64,000 bases of DNA from Streptomyces sp. NRRL WC-3605 (GTDB lineage: Bacteria > Actinomycetota > Actinomycetes > Streptomycetales > Streptomycetaceae), in contig NZ_LLZN01000045.1 in NCBI RefSeq assembly GCF_001509795.1, positions 1 to 64,000 of the forward strand, written 5' to 3'. Both the position numbers and the translations under genes were made by a program. This document shows, piece by piece, positions 12,001 through 18,800 of this stretch. The notes beneath the pieces are model-generated. The model had not been told where the DNA came from and made no database searches. It saw only the letters and a program-made list of their open reading frames with translations. Each line of letters starts with the position of its first letter. The stretch's first letter is position 1.

Positions 12001-14769
12001 GCCTCCCTTGTCGCGCTGTGGCGTCGCGGACTGCGTGGCCACCTTCTCGGGTGGCGGGGCGGTGGTGGTGCCCACCGGCCCGCCGTCGTCGGTCGCGGCC
12101 GTCGTGCCGGTGCTCTCGGTCGCGGGGCGGGGTGCGGGGCCGAGCGCGTCGGCGAGCGGCACGAGGATGTCCGCGCCGGGGAAGGCCGTGTCCGCGGTGG
12201 CCGTGTTCGCGGTGGGGCCGTCCGGCGTCGGCAGGGAGCCCCCGAGCGGACGGACACGGACCGGGGCGCCGGGCCCCTCCCGCGTCAGCTCGACGGCGGG
12301 GCGGGTCGGCCGCCCCGCACCGTCGGGCGTGACCGGCGGCCCGAGCACCACGGCGCGGTCGGCCCCGGCGCGGTTCAGCAGGCGGGCCGCTTCCGGCGAA
12401 CCCGCCCCGGGCGGCGGCACTTCCGAGACGACGATCGCCAGCGGCGGGGCCTGGGACACGTCGCCGGTGCCGGCGTAGGACCCGGTGGTGCCGACCTTCG
12501 GCGGAGCGCCACCGAAGTCGGCTTCCGGCAAGGGCGACGTGGTCTCCGCGGAGGTGGGGGTTTCCGAGGAAGTCACGTAGGGGTGTGCGGAGCCGTCCTG
12601 AGCGACCTGCGGCCCGTCCGCTGCCGCCGAGCCCTCCTGAGCGACCTGCGGCCCATCCGCTGCCGCCGAGCCGTCCTGAGCGGCACGTTGATCGTCGGAC
12701 ACCGTCGTGGTGTCCGAGGTGCGCGCGCCCTGGTGCTGCGAGCCGGAGGGGGTGTGGGCGCCGGAAGCACTCTGCGAGCCTGACGCATTCTGGCTGCCCC
12801 CCGGCGCGGGCGCGCCACCGGGCCGGGCGCCGCCGCTACCTGAGGCGGGAGTCTGCTGGGGGCCGTTGGACGCGAGAGGGCTGCCGTCGGTCTGGCCCGG
12901 GGCCTCCTGCCCAGCCCAGCCATCCGTTTCGTTCTGGACGATCCCGGCCGAACCGTCGGTCTCGCTCTGGACGATCCCATTCGAGCCGCGGTCGAGACCG
13001 CTGCCCGGTGCCCCCGCCCCACCGGCCGCGTCCTCCACTGTCGTCGCCGTGCCGAAGCCGTCCAGGGCACGCCGGACCTCGTCGGCGGCGACCTGGACCG
13101 CGGGCCCCTCCCCGAGGGGCACCACCCGGACCTCGGGCATCCGCGAGAGGGCGCCGTGGAGGGTGTCGCGGACGTCGATCTCCGCGCTGCCGGGCGGCTG
13201 GGCGCCGCGCAGGGCGGCGATGTCGTGCAGGGCCTGCTCGCGGATGTCGGCGGGGCCGTTGTGGACCTGCTGCCACAGGGCGTTCTCGGCGGCCGTCGCG
13301 GGCAGCGGGCCCGGGGAGTACGCCGGAGGGTCCTGGGAGGTGTAGGGCGGAGGGTCCACGCTGGTGTACGGCGGCGGGCTGTCCGCGGTACGGACCGGCG
13401 GGGGCGTACGCGTGGAGCCGGTGTCGCCGGGGTCCGTGTCCGGGGTACCTCCGGTGCCGCCCGGCCCGTGGCCGTCCCGGGTGCCCGAGGAGTCGGCGGT
13501 GTCGCGGGTGTCGGTGTCCCGGGTGCCGCCGGTGGAGACGGTGGGCGGCTGGTGGCGCAACTTGTCGATGACGTGGCGCAGTTCGGCACCGCTGTTCAGG
13601 GCGCTGTCGGTGAGCGTGGCCTCGACCTGGCTGCTGATGCCCGCGCCGACGAAGGTGGACCAACTGGTGGACCAGTCGCCGTCGAAGGCGCCCTTGATCA
13701 GGATCTCCGCGAGCGCCTCACCGGCGCCGGCCGCCAGGAAGTCCGACGTGCCCTTGATGCCGTAGTGCCCGGCCAGTGCCCCGGGACGGTCGGCGTTGTT
13801 GCGCAGGATCTGGCTGTTGCGCCACAGGTTCGGGTTGTTCCGGAAGGAGAGCGGGTTGTCGTTCCGGAAGGTCCGCGGCGGGGTGTGCGGGGCGCCGCCC
13901 GGGCCGTTCGCGTTCGGGCCGGGGTCCGGCCGGTCCTTCGGGGCGGGCCCGGGGCCGGGGTCCGGCTTGGGGCCGGGGCCGTGGTTGCCGAACCCGGGGT
14001 CCGGGGTGTTCTTGAGGTTGGGGTTGGGCTTGAAGTCGAGGTCGGACCCGTGCTTGAGGAAGTTGGTGTCATAGCTCTTGACGATCTTCTTCGCGATGTC
14101 GTCGAAGATGCTGGTGAGGAAGCCCGCGGCGGCGCCGAACGCGGCGGACTTCAGGATGTCGCCCCAGTCGAAGCCGTCGGGGCGACGGCCGTTCGGCGCG
14201 AAGTTCATCATCGCCAGCCGCACCGCGAACGTGGTGAACGCCTCGGCGAACGCCTCCGTCAGCGAGGGCGCCAGATGCAGGCGCTGGAGCAGATGGCTGA
14301 GCGTGGTGAGGATGAGGAAGCGGCTGCGCAGCTTGGCCATCATGATCTGGCTGGCCGAGGCACCGCCGGTGAAGAAGGACATCGCCAGGTAGATGGCGAT
14401 CTCGATGAGCAGCCGGATGACCTCGGCGATGACCTGCCACTTGGACTCCATGATGTCCATGGAGGTCTTGCGCCGACCCTCGGCGATCTTGTCGAGTTGT
14501 TCGGCGAACTCGCGCAGGTAGTTCTTGCCGCCGTCGTCGATGAGCATCCCCATCGCCTTGGCGTACGACTTCGACAGGTCGTCCGGCATCACCTCGGCGA
14601 TGTCGTGGATGGACTTGTCGATCAGCGAGGACAGCCGGTCCACCTTGCGGCCCAGGCCGGAGTAGGGCCGCCGGCTCTCGTAGGCGAGGTCCTCGTCGGC
14701 GTCGATGAGCTTCTCCCCGGTGAGGATGAAGATCATCGCGTTGACCTCGGGCGATGCCTTGATGCTCAC
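1..14769 (-). CDS. Giant type VII secretion-associated multidomain protein (partial, C-terminus beyond window)
   Basis: One frame stays open from the GTG at 14767-14769 to base 1, 4923 codons with no stop, so the 3' end lies outside. The N-terminus (about 1-230) is helical with a hydrophobic stretch near 110-150 (IRLLIEIAIYLAMSFF), like the WXG100-like/CpnT-like N-domain of secreted toxins. A Pro/Gly-rich linker (about 246-290) and low-complexity repeats (about 595-730) follow. Visible modules: a caspase/CPD-like fold with YFVGHGTP (His1125) and LVLFSCETG (Cys1172); an OTU-type peptidase with GGGNCLFRAL (Cys1471) and TDHYDAL (His1663); two OTU copies lacking the nucleophile (Ser3615, Gly3902); a CASC pair (Cys4477, Cys4480); a zincin motif HELTHQLGLRDEY from His4722. 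The centre is beta-rich with recurring RTLTFPDG-type strings. It sits directly after a WPG protein and a YbaB-like gene. Similar giants are often labelled lonely Cys proteins; role as secreted effector is inferred. Confidence 0.85.
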   Translation of the reverse strand, partial: MSIKASPEVNAMIFILTGEKLIDADEDLAYESRRPYSGLGRKVDRLSSLIDKSIHDIAEVMPDDLSKSYAKAMGMLIDDGGKNYLREFAEQLDKIAEGRRKTSMDIMESKWQVIAEVIRLLIEIAIYLAMSFFTGGASASQIMMAKLRSRFLILTTLSHLLQRLHLAPSLTEAFAEAFTTFAVRLAMMNFAPNGRRPDGFDWGDILKSAAFGAAAGFLTSIFDDIAKKIVKSYDTNFLKHGSDLDFKPNPNLKNTPDPGFGNHGPGPKPDPGPGPAPKDRPDPGPNANGPGGAPHTPPRTFRNDNPLSFRNNPNLWRNSQILRNNADRPGALAGHYGIKGTSDFLAAGAGEALAEILIKGAFDGDWSTSWSTFVGAGISSQVEATLTDSALNSGAELRHVIDKLRHQPPTVSTGGTRDTDTRDTADSSGTRDGHGPGGTGGTPDTDPGDTGSTRTPPPVRTADSPPPYTSVDPPPYTSQDPPAYSPGPLPATAAENALWQQVHNGPADIREQALHDIAALRGAQPPGSAEIDVRDTLHGALSRMPEVRVVPLGEGPAVQVAADEVRRALDGFGTATTVEDAAGGAGAPGSGLDRGSNGIVQSETDGSAGIVQNETDGWAGQEAPGQTDGSPLASNGPQQTPASGSGGARPGGAPAPGGSQNASGSQSASGAHTPSGSQHQGARTSDTTTVSDDQRAAQDGSAAADGPQVAQEGSAAADGPQVAQDGSAHPYVTSSETPTSAETTSPLPEADFGGAPPKVGTTGSYAGTGDVSQAPPLAIVVSEVPPPGAGSPEAARLLNRAGADRAVVLGPPVTPDGAGRPTRPAVELTREGPGAPVRVRPLGGSLPTPDGPTANTATADTAFPGADILVPLADALGPAPRPATESTGTTAATDDGGPVGTTTAPPPEKVATQSATPQRDKGGALAPDVSGLPAAAKLATLSRPWTDTATDLHLESGQTGTTGGNAPGTAGGPGPGAGGTPPPPAPPDTSAARPPRGRVIVRPMEGPEQEGTNDGGGTPDRGAVVTTLDGHTVPLTQLRRWVPESAVKPRPGRAVRTLTVSQDPADDGTARDTGRRALLDQDTFRGVRTTSGPAPSGPVRTVFTGPPTALPGADTDEGADYFVGHGTPRTVTLGTDDAARPSVKVSGVQLGEVLRSWARDGDRSRPLVLFSCETGRQPHVAGLPVAQHVANRTGRPVYAPTTEVGTARDGNGDVRAVLTEGTEGPGRWRLFTPEPGGADLDALARDAGLHAGPGPADAFARARTLQQIRTLRDALGPDAEQRPESRELLAALAYVDGLRWLSPDTAARYGDGRMTPDLLRRMVGDRPGVAVDPATGPTTEQYTDFLRAAARLRDTAGPDTTLDALLPPPPPALPPDTLVSPDDVRGLTYAPSAQITWSLSSTPLPLSELALSAEDTAELARRRPDLAPAPSRPESLAEDLTLLSKDTTSGDGVRVDGRTFRRLDTPGGGNCLFRALLDSARAQEVPPHWAARDVAGLRGLLRDRIAGSELAAAAAEATPDPVLAVVDDLRMTALAGVRDADAQRRITQRWNGIAEAVVEGGDARRWRRILRNSDYPQLAEIAPTPDEARRLGTDGLVAAAAEHAGLWASPFADVLPQALAHTLDLDLRLVQADPHAPATPLVTPLHPGGRGGTLHLAYNGTDHYDALIPAGAPLAPAPDTVTTPADPASDEPERDEPFAEWLRGMAGVSDLDGPATEAPDRGDPVPLETQLERHRPARLLTGPDARPPGPPPRTVTFEDGSRLPTVLIDPGADPAPDDGAAAPREDATRRNRPTGLFPGPGVLTLRSPEQVAEEILGQLPKKLRDQFDEAELLRLLTDQPGAFTAPRGARLVGREKSAVGHEMIVEAIPYHRWERFSDVHGGTTRLDTMRRGQATTGGGRSVGHGRRIAAALSMGPPLNWLLKIGVSLGWTRRTDYSLGTQAYDQTEHRAHEGSHLHLDDVHYRVRVERVTEAPKTAGPATAPATGPNWRRSQVHTAHFAMRDGLSWRLPDDLTVPFSGPRRAPRTLTFPDGNEPRMTDITGLHPVDPPEDVALALSGARPGSSAHRTLVSYVRPGRLLALFGRFAGPVSGPELTRGSALRPLGHLVVERSIPHRATLVAESVKAELRDLTQTTYQNERGHVRDTRFGIQVTAGPNYTLVGPETDVRLQGGPLVRADLSSGRGHQLGTDAARKTTGRLRNHPVALYRVERTLMVRKAGEPASATRPVRVVSLDWISTQDARRLAGWDSRTPGRTGPHPDAEPPVPWYLTRQDPVHLGGQVRAEGFRPDRPGNAVATVGQPQPPNQAQNHAGPPVAQDPLRVFADTVLDTLHRSYPSLFVPPSMLRHPRLARFWYGDGRMRTAMHNDRQVREALNRPTLAQSLDELTTTGVPVTLTEDGKVRRGHHTLILRARLTDRRFETTMSERSLRNAVIGTEVSGQGQQASTTLSAGLEVGVSPRDHDKVPEAGLPRQTGNVSVGARYARTEQKGTRSTAAVTHDHLTFQNGADLYSYQVELGASFEGHRRPRGWARLVSLGLLGAGVFVSKVEERPLFHRGSETVGRVELAVPAAHGSDRHAPADPPPTGPAPVPAPVRLSAVEADQLLDGTRPLPRTDSAAQQLVRRLLRAPHVVLSTEGGARRQRLMQDTADRASGTSWHVSAPGAPVRSALRRAMAGLHVAGQLGQYLGPFGSRITGLNGAGPLQTHYLKAAVRGELDNVRVKSDPKAASLEATIGNEHRVAGSASTVSRTTLGVQGADMPLQQAPGGPAVVGSYSTALQYAWGKGRSVAQTLTRGRNTTLTYAGRMYLVVADATETIAVRDRWTAAMGTVGTRAGTAVSSAAGRLSGRLGRALAPRGAAAALQRVRDAVMFHLPMQDVIEAGLAPDGLGTTTPRNLGRGYRVPPFLRGRRFPGHPSGQLDASHAAQQLMGRMTKIGVPSHDREQVLQRLSPDFLRAHLHELTTDGMTLPVRHRTWRHPSRLPVGGSPALVRFRLTPVTTTVERLRTGFELEDYRTTARDDSASTSQDQGADVTLSAGQRAAESGILLANPSVQGTAAKRRAATRTETTGNTSMPNIATTQAHAEIVTSYVLTVTMTDAAGDLLSPRAVASVGTLNEIVPAGLLTPTDDGTDGMLTEEDVPEPERAVRMLTAEQARPQGIAAWRTGDDGTGRTDPDVLPVDDRIGSGILAVDVRGAANVQDALTLATARADGLGDGDLGRRHTGHVLTERVRMARLTPLTGPGTAPAQAQHEATTQVGLTAGFREALGVNGSQLPAQASARLFGQSHTADSRIYARMHRGGARLLAVENKPRMEAMQRSKTSDALEAGITDNVEGMAGTSPLAGNSNAGVTNPGASVPIGGADDGTALKGTVDTTLGTHLKVVTDRSMLFAIPVSWLTVAEVDHHFTDSRPLQALGKAKRGPRAAEAETTALVWLREDIARDYGLLDDTTFPDEVAAAWDAMAKAAGDLAAAEKGYYDARARARETWLGLTPQEQAALGDDDPDRPTALPQAMAQSPAVAAWQAARDEVRRWQAHTDSAAADHHRLHLAASRLTAHHQGRVSVPVPDRAQEHTEPAWRSEAPAPYRITGATDSAPRTLTSPDGTLVREVHDMPHDGASFFHALIAVAQDRGRLPHLLGTGLAARFTAAPGDPAITERAVRAARNRLAWELGETRNADLLDTLALDVADTFTQEELDFAGVRLTPAQQAEFDAFGRLPLTLWPTPAQRVALATAALLRPFTSEPPRTGTATADTAHPAPAERRAGDHGGADLLPALAARLLGTPVTVVTGEGREQRFLPHGTDPAAVDPATDPVLLAADGYFHAALPPGRPAPVATPLPATATTAGPAPDDGIAGPAPAHRSHATPPWHPPADSTGPRYRLDRDGVLTAPDGATYTQGPPTGRGNGFFAALSTALHHASRQPGLDRHEAGRLRRRADMPPARLMRLNGLPGARAERDTLFTPPPLVVRPGAPAPSQDARDGHLRRHLAEAPWGPGADRAVAAWAAAATGTTVTLVEENGLAHTYPGPSGEAGPHLRLRRRGGDFVPLLPLSPAPAPSPAVPAPDADRPGEEEAYDLHTLSGAGGTTDADSDVEMDLDSGSESEREAVETSPEHPFAVEFATLLEEPELRADALLDVVRRRNARLGGLPDVAFDSAFTEHTGIGVPEALDQVEQAGRLSSEEYEELREALGLGTGVPFTQTRPPGTSERDREVTLRMLDRIARLVKDVLRKPDRQADAQVTPHIAVTVLPDGSLGIAGNTGAKALTADEAALVEQELRWFVTGQEPGGTQRVRELEQWSRDEESHRRWAARLDQEERDLADRTAGQAHLRTRLEEQYDAGEWDDTLEQQWNTLLADETAAEQEGLRLTGERQQWRRDERWLARRRPAVARDARDRTKLRALATGWYRLYHPGSPELDLVKRALANPRILNVAGRDGTPAPGEHGSEHGELTLLGHWVAHWESNPGDPDAPRTLPLGGFKMACASCDLAYQAVNEHIGRPLGHRVRASGTHGMFFPGWRMPQWMRERPRLVQHIRGNAEDIGAYLDQGGVLQGERTEGTHEQYPAGSSSEYESGDEAMDTDDLPGSPAAQGTSPRLPRTGSSHPAEPTATPPVPRGPRDHRPRFVVRSGFDARRFSYGGEPVTDLTVRLAIRGPGDQAEHVRRRLDEGVRQLLNDPAHRLAGGDRLHVTVEHVDPADSPHLTVDLAGRDRAMDQTTWWADASPAHLVHELTHQLGLRDEYRDADSPHRPHVPGSLLGALDEPPEDASLTAAGLRDRHLALLSALIGEVTPEPQRDSGTWDAARTAATPVTRRSVWVDPVSLPRTGSAEVPARMPQDAAITPFRSGTYEFTNLKHTDETYRDKAVRIIDLLRRHDTIREYVGGRPCRITLHLRTTETPADVIDRGEAGVDINLASYYFEKYDIGHIMGML

Positions 14770-14797
14770 CGGCTGCCGTCCCTGGGGCAGGACGGAA

Positions 14798-14829
14798 CGG
14801 CCGCTCCCGGCGTGGTGCGGGAGCGGCCG
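14798..14829 (-). terminator. Intercistronic hairpin before the giant gene
   Basis: A perfect 12-bp inverted repeat (arms 14798-14809 and 14818-14829, 8-nt loop) fills the 72-bp gap between the WPG protein gene and the giant gene. There is no T-tract on the minus strand, so it is more likely an attenuator or mRNA-stability element than a full terminator. It would let the small protein be made in excess over the giant product. Confidence 0.5.
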
Positions 14830-14841
14830 GCGGTGCGCGGA

Positions 14842-15216
14842 TCAGCGACGGCCATGCCCACCCGGGCCGTCACCGTTCAGGCCGTCGGTCTCGATGCGCT
14901 TGTCGACGCGCTCGATGTCCTCGATGTGGCGGTCGCGGGTGTCCTTCATCATCCGGACCTGGCTGACCGTGGCGTCGGTGATGCCCACGACCGCGTCGCG
15001 GATGGACATCATCGTCTCCTTGGTGGTCTGGCGCTCCTTCTGCTCCTGCGGCTTGGCCTTCTCCGCGAACTCGCCCTCCGTGCCGGGCCAGGTGACCGTG
15101 GGCGCGAGGTCGTCGAGGAACTCCTCGGTGATGTTCTTGGCCAGGGTTCCGATCTCCTCAAGCTGCCTGGCCAGGGCCTCGATGCGGTTCGGGTCTGCGT
15201 AGTACCGCTGTCCCAT
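14842..15216 (-). CDS. WXG100-type small protein (W-P-G), likely partner of the giant effector
   Basis: A 124-aa, almost wholly helical protein. The start ATG (15214-15216) overlaps the TGA of the upstream YbaB-like gene as ATGA, indicating translational coupling and ruling out the longer frame that would overlap that gene. A W-P-G turn at residues 43-45 sits between two amphipathic helices, the hallmark of ESAT-6/WXG100 proteins. The C-terminal half is charged (RDRHIEDIERVDKRIE). WXG proteins form helical hairpin dimers that carry or accompany type VII substrates. Its place immediately before the giant gene suggests it is a dedicated co-secretion partner or chaperone; that pairing is inferred. 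Confidence 0.75.
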   Translation of the reverse strand: MGQRYYADPNRIEALARQLEEIGTLAKNITEEFLDDLAPTVTWPGTEGEFAEKAKPQEQKERQTTKETMMSIRDAVVGITDATVSQVRMMKDTRDRHIEDIERVDKRIETDGLNGDGPGGHGRR

Positions 15217-15671
15217 CAGTCCTCCCCGTCCTCGCCGAGCGCGTCCCGCCAGGCGGGGGTGGTCCCGCTGTCGCGGCTCGTGTCCTCGTCGTCGTCGCGG
15301 AGCACCTCGGGTCCGAAGATCCGCTCCCAGTCCAGCTCGAAGCCCTTCAGCTCCGGGATGCCGCTGCTGGGCTCGGTGAAGGGAGCCATCGCCTTCATCA
15401 CATGGCGGTTCATCTTCAGGCGCGCCGCGTTCGCCGCCTCCAGAACGCTGGCCGCCAGCTCCTGGGGCGACATGTCGCGGTACTTGTTCTCCAGGAACTC
15501 GATTCCGGACAGCTCGCCCTGCGGGCCCACCGTGGCGCGGACCGCGCGGTCGGAGGAGAGCACCGCGAACGACGCCTGCCGCAGCTCGCGTTCGGTGCGT
15601 GCCACCGCCTCCTGGGCGGCCTGGAGCTCGGCCATCGCCTTCTCGAGGCGCTTCTCCAGCGGTTCCGTCAC
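15216..15671 (-). CDS. YbaB/EbfC-like family protein in type VII effector cassette
   Basis: A 151-aa protein starting at GTG (15669-15671), preceded by a strong AAGGAAGGAG ribosome binding site 7-8 nt upstream. The N-terminal long helix (about 1-35, EKRLEKAMAELQAAQEAV) followed by a beta-rich segment (RATVGPQGELSGIEF) and a second helix is the YbaB/EbfC layout. The acidic C-terminal tail (DDDEDTSRD) extends it beyond the roughly 105-aa classic nucleoid protein. YbaB-like genes are commonly found in front of WXG and giant WXG-like genes in actinomycete type VII effector cassettes, and here the stop overlaps the next start. The function in this setting is unknown; a chaperone or DNA-binding role is possible. 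Confidence 0.75.
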   Translation of the reverse strand: MTEPLEKRLEKAMAELQAAQEAVARTERELRQASFAVLSSDRAVRATVGPQGELSGIEFLENKYRDMSPQELAASVLEAANAARLKMNRHVMKAMAPFTEPSSGIPELKGFELDWERIFGPEVLRDDDEDTSRDSGTTPAWRDALGEDGED

Positions 15672-15780
15672 GCCCGCTCCTTCCTTCCCCGTCGGTCGCC
15701 GTGTTTGAGCCCGGTCGTGCTCCGCGTCCGTCGACTGCCCTGCGGCCCGTCAACCGCCCTGCTGATCTTGCCCCGTGAGT

Positions 15781-15801
15781 CCCCCGCCGCGGAAGCGGGG
15801 G
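15781..15801 (-). terminator. GC hairpin downstream of the 1110-aa WKG protein gene
   Basis: CCCCCGC (15781-15787) pairs with GCGGGGG (15795-15801) around a 7-nt loop in the 181-bp gap after the stop at 15853. It has no T-tract, so it may be a weak terminator or processing stop separating the secretion core operon from the YbaB/WPG/giant cassette. Confidence 0.4.
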
Positions 15802-15852
15802 CAGGGTGTGATGCGTCTCGGTGTGGTGCCTCGCCCGCATCTCGTACGGGGC

Positions 15853-18800
15853 TCACCGTCCGATGACGGCGGGGGTGCCGCCCTCTTCGGTGCCCCACAC
15901 GTCGGCGTCCTCCTCCAGGTAGTCGGAGCTGGTGACCCTGCCGCGGCCAGACTGCGTCTCCTCCTCGGGGGAGTCGCCGCCGGTGGTCGCCACTCGGGAG
16001 GCGGGGGCGAGGAAGGTGTCGTCGTCCTCCTGACGGTTCCACGGGCTGCGCCGGCGGCGGTTGCGGCGTTCGCTCTCCTCGGCGGCGTCGACCAGTACGG
16101 CGCGCACCCGCTCGCCGTTGCCCTTGTCGCCGCCCGCTCCCATGCCCCCGGCGCCCATGCCGCCCATCGGCATACCGGGGCTGCCGGGCATGCCGGGTGC
16201 TCCCGGGGCTCCCGCGGCCGGGGCGAGCGGTGTGCCCGCGCTGTCGGCGGCGCCGTCCGAGAGGGGTTCCGCTCCGGAGCCGCCGAAGCCGTCCGCGGTG
16301 ACGTGACTCTCCCCGATACCGCCGCCGGACGCCCCGTCGCCCGCTCCGCCGCCGACACCCAGATCGGAGAGCGACAGATCCTGGACGGAGGTACCGCCCC
16401 CGGTGTCGCCGAGGCCGCCGCTCTCCAGATCGCCGAGACCGCCGAGGCCGTCGAGGCCGTCGAGGCCGTCGAGGAGGTCCGAGGTGTCCCGCCCTCCGGA
16501 CGTGTTGAGGTCGTGCAGGTCGATCCGCTCGGTGTTGCCCTGCGGGTCGGTGACCGTCGCGATACCGGTGTCCGGGTCGACGACCTGCTTGCTGCCGTCG
16601 GGGAACTCCGTGGTCAGCATGCCGTTGTCGAGACTGGTCCGCGAGCCGTCCGGGTTGTTCACCGTCGCACCGTGGGTGAGATCGGTGGTGGTCGTGGTGC
16701 CGTCCGCGTCCGTGCTGGTGAGCAGACCGCTGTCCGGGTCGAAGCTGATCCTGCTGCCGTCGCGGAAGTCCGTGGTGATGTCGTCGCCGCTGAGCTGGGT
16801 GCTGCCGCCGGTCGGGGTCTCCAGGCCGCTGCGGTCCGCGTTGAGGTTCCCCAGGTCGCCCAGGTCGGTCTCCGACTGGGTGGGCAGGTCGGAGTCGATG
16901 TCCCCCAGGTCCGCGTTGGCGTCGGCGTTGAGATCACCCAGGTCGCCGAGGTTCTGCGTGGTCGTGGTGCCGTCGGGGTCGGTGGTGCTGACCTGGCCCG
17001 TCGAGGGGTCGACGGTCTGGACGCTGCCGTCGGGGAAGGTGGTGGTCAGCCTGCCGTCGTCGCCGAGGGAGGTGACGGAGCCGTCCGGGTTGGTCACCCT
17101 TCTGCCGTCGCCGAGGTCCTGCGTGGTGACGCTGCCGTCCGGGTGGGTGGTGGTGAGCACCCCGTCGTCCGGGTCGAAAGTGGTGCTGCTGCCGTCGGGG
17201 AAGTCGGTGGTGAGCTTGCCGTCGTCGAGCTGGGTCGTGCCGCCGCCGGGCGTCTTGACCGGACCGCCGGCCGCGTTCAGGCCGCCGAGGTTCCCCAGGT
17301 TCTCGGTGACCACGTCGTCGAGCGAACTGTTCGCGTTGTTGCCGCTGTTCGAGCCGCTCTGCCCCCCGTTCACCGCGCCGAGGTTGCCCAGGCTGGTGAT
17401 GCCCGGGGGCGGGGTGGACGTGAAGGCGTCCTGGTCGCCGCCCTGGCCGTTCACGTCACCCAGGTCGCCGAGGCTCTCGGTGACCGGGTTGTTCTGGTTC
17501 AGCAGGTCGTCGAGGCCGTCGAGGTTCTGCTGAGTGACGCCGTTGGGGTCGTTGATGCCGCCGAGGCTCTCCTCCATCGCCTTGGCCTGCTCCTCGGCCA
17601 GGCGCTTGGCCTCCTCCTGCTCGCGCCGCTGCTCCTCGCGCAGTTCGTCCTGGTACTTCTTGTCCTCTTCGCGCTGACGGTTCTGTTCCTCGCGCAGCTC
17701 GTCCTGGAGCCGCTTGTCCTCTTCGCGCTGGCGGTTCTGCTCCTCGCGGAGCTCGTCCTGGTACTTCTTGTCCTCCTCCCGCTGGCGGTTCTGCTCCGCA
17801 CGGAGCTCGTCCTGGTACTTGCGGTCCTCCTCGCGCTGCCGCTCCTGCTCGGCGCGCAGCTCGTCCTGGTACCGGCGGTTCTCCTCGTTCTGCCGGTTGA
17901 TCTCCTCCTGCTCCTCCTTGGCCTTCTTCTCCTCGTACTCCTCCGAGGCGGTGCTCGTGGACTTCGGCTTGGGGACGTTGCCGGAGAAGTCGGCGCCCAG
18001 GTCGAGGAAGTGGTTGTTCAGGTTCGACTGCACCTCGGCGGCCGGCTTGCCCAGGTACTCGTTGACGCCCTGGCTCCAGATCTTGACGGCGGCGTCACCG
18101 ACCTTCGCCCAGTTCGCGATGTCGGTGAGGTCGCCGTACTCGGGGTGCACCTGGGTGAAGCCGGCCTGCGGGCTGTGGCTGACGGTCGTGGTGTAGCGGG
18201 AGGTGTAGGACTTGATGTCCGTCTTGGCCACGTTGTTCGCGTCCACCCACTGGGCGAGGTCGTCCAGGACGTAGCGCAGGACCTGGTGGGGGTCGTAGTA
18301 CGGCGACTTGGCCCAGGCGAGCCATGCGTCCAGCAGCTTGTTCGCGGCGTCCTCGAGGTACTTGCGGCCCAGTGACAGGGCGCGGGAGTACACCGTGCCG
18401 CCGGTGCCGGTGCCGTCGCCGGCCGCGGGGCTCTCGTCGAAGGTCTCGACGTAACTGTCGTAGTTCTCGCGGATCTTCTTCAGCAGGCTGCGGAAGACCT
18501 CCGCGGCCTCGCCCTTCCAGCTGGCGTCGTCCCGGCCGAAGCGGTCCTCCCAGTCCTTCAGCACGACGGCGTGGTCCCGGAAGAACTTGGCGGCGAAGTC
18601 GAAGGACTCCCCGGTGGTGTTGAAGGAGTTCAGGTCCACGACGTCGGCCCCGGGCACGCCCAGGTTGCTGAACCGGGCGTCCGCGGTGTTGCCGCCCAGG
18701 AGGGCGAGGAGCGCCGCCCGCGGCCCGTTCATGTACCGGGCGAGCGGGATCGTGCTCATCTTGTCCTTGTTGTAGTCCGTGAACTCGTTGCCCTCACGGA

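Noticed and set aside
6730..12783. 2017-aa open frame on the plus strand
   Set aside because: Antisense shadow of the giant gene; the minus strand in this interval carries recognisable OTU and caspase-like motifs in one unbroken frame.
17608..17877. Possible CRISPR-like direct repeats
   Set aside because: The 54-nt units are codon-phased inside an open frame and have no unique spacers.
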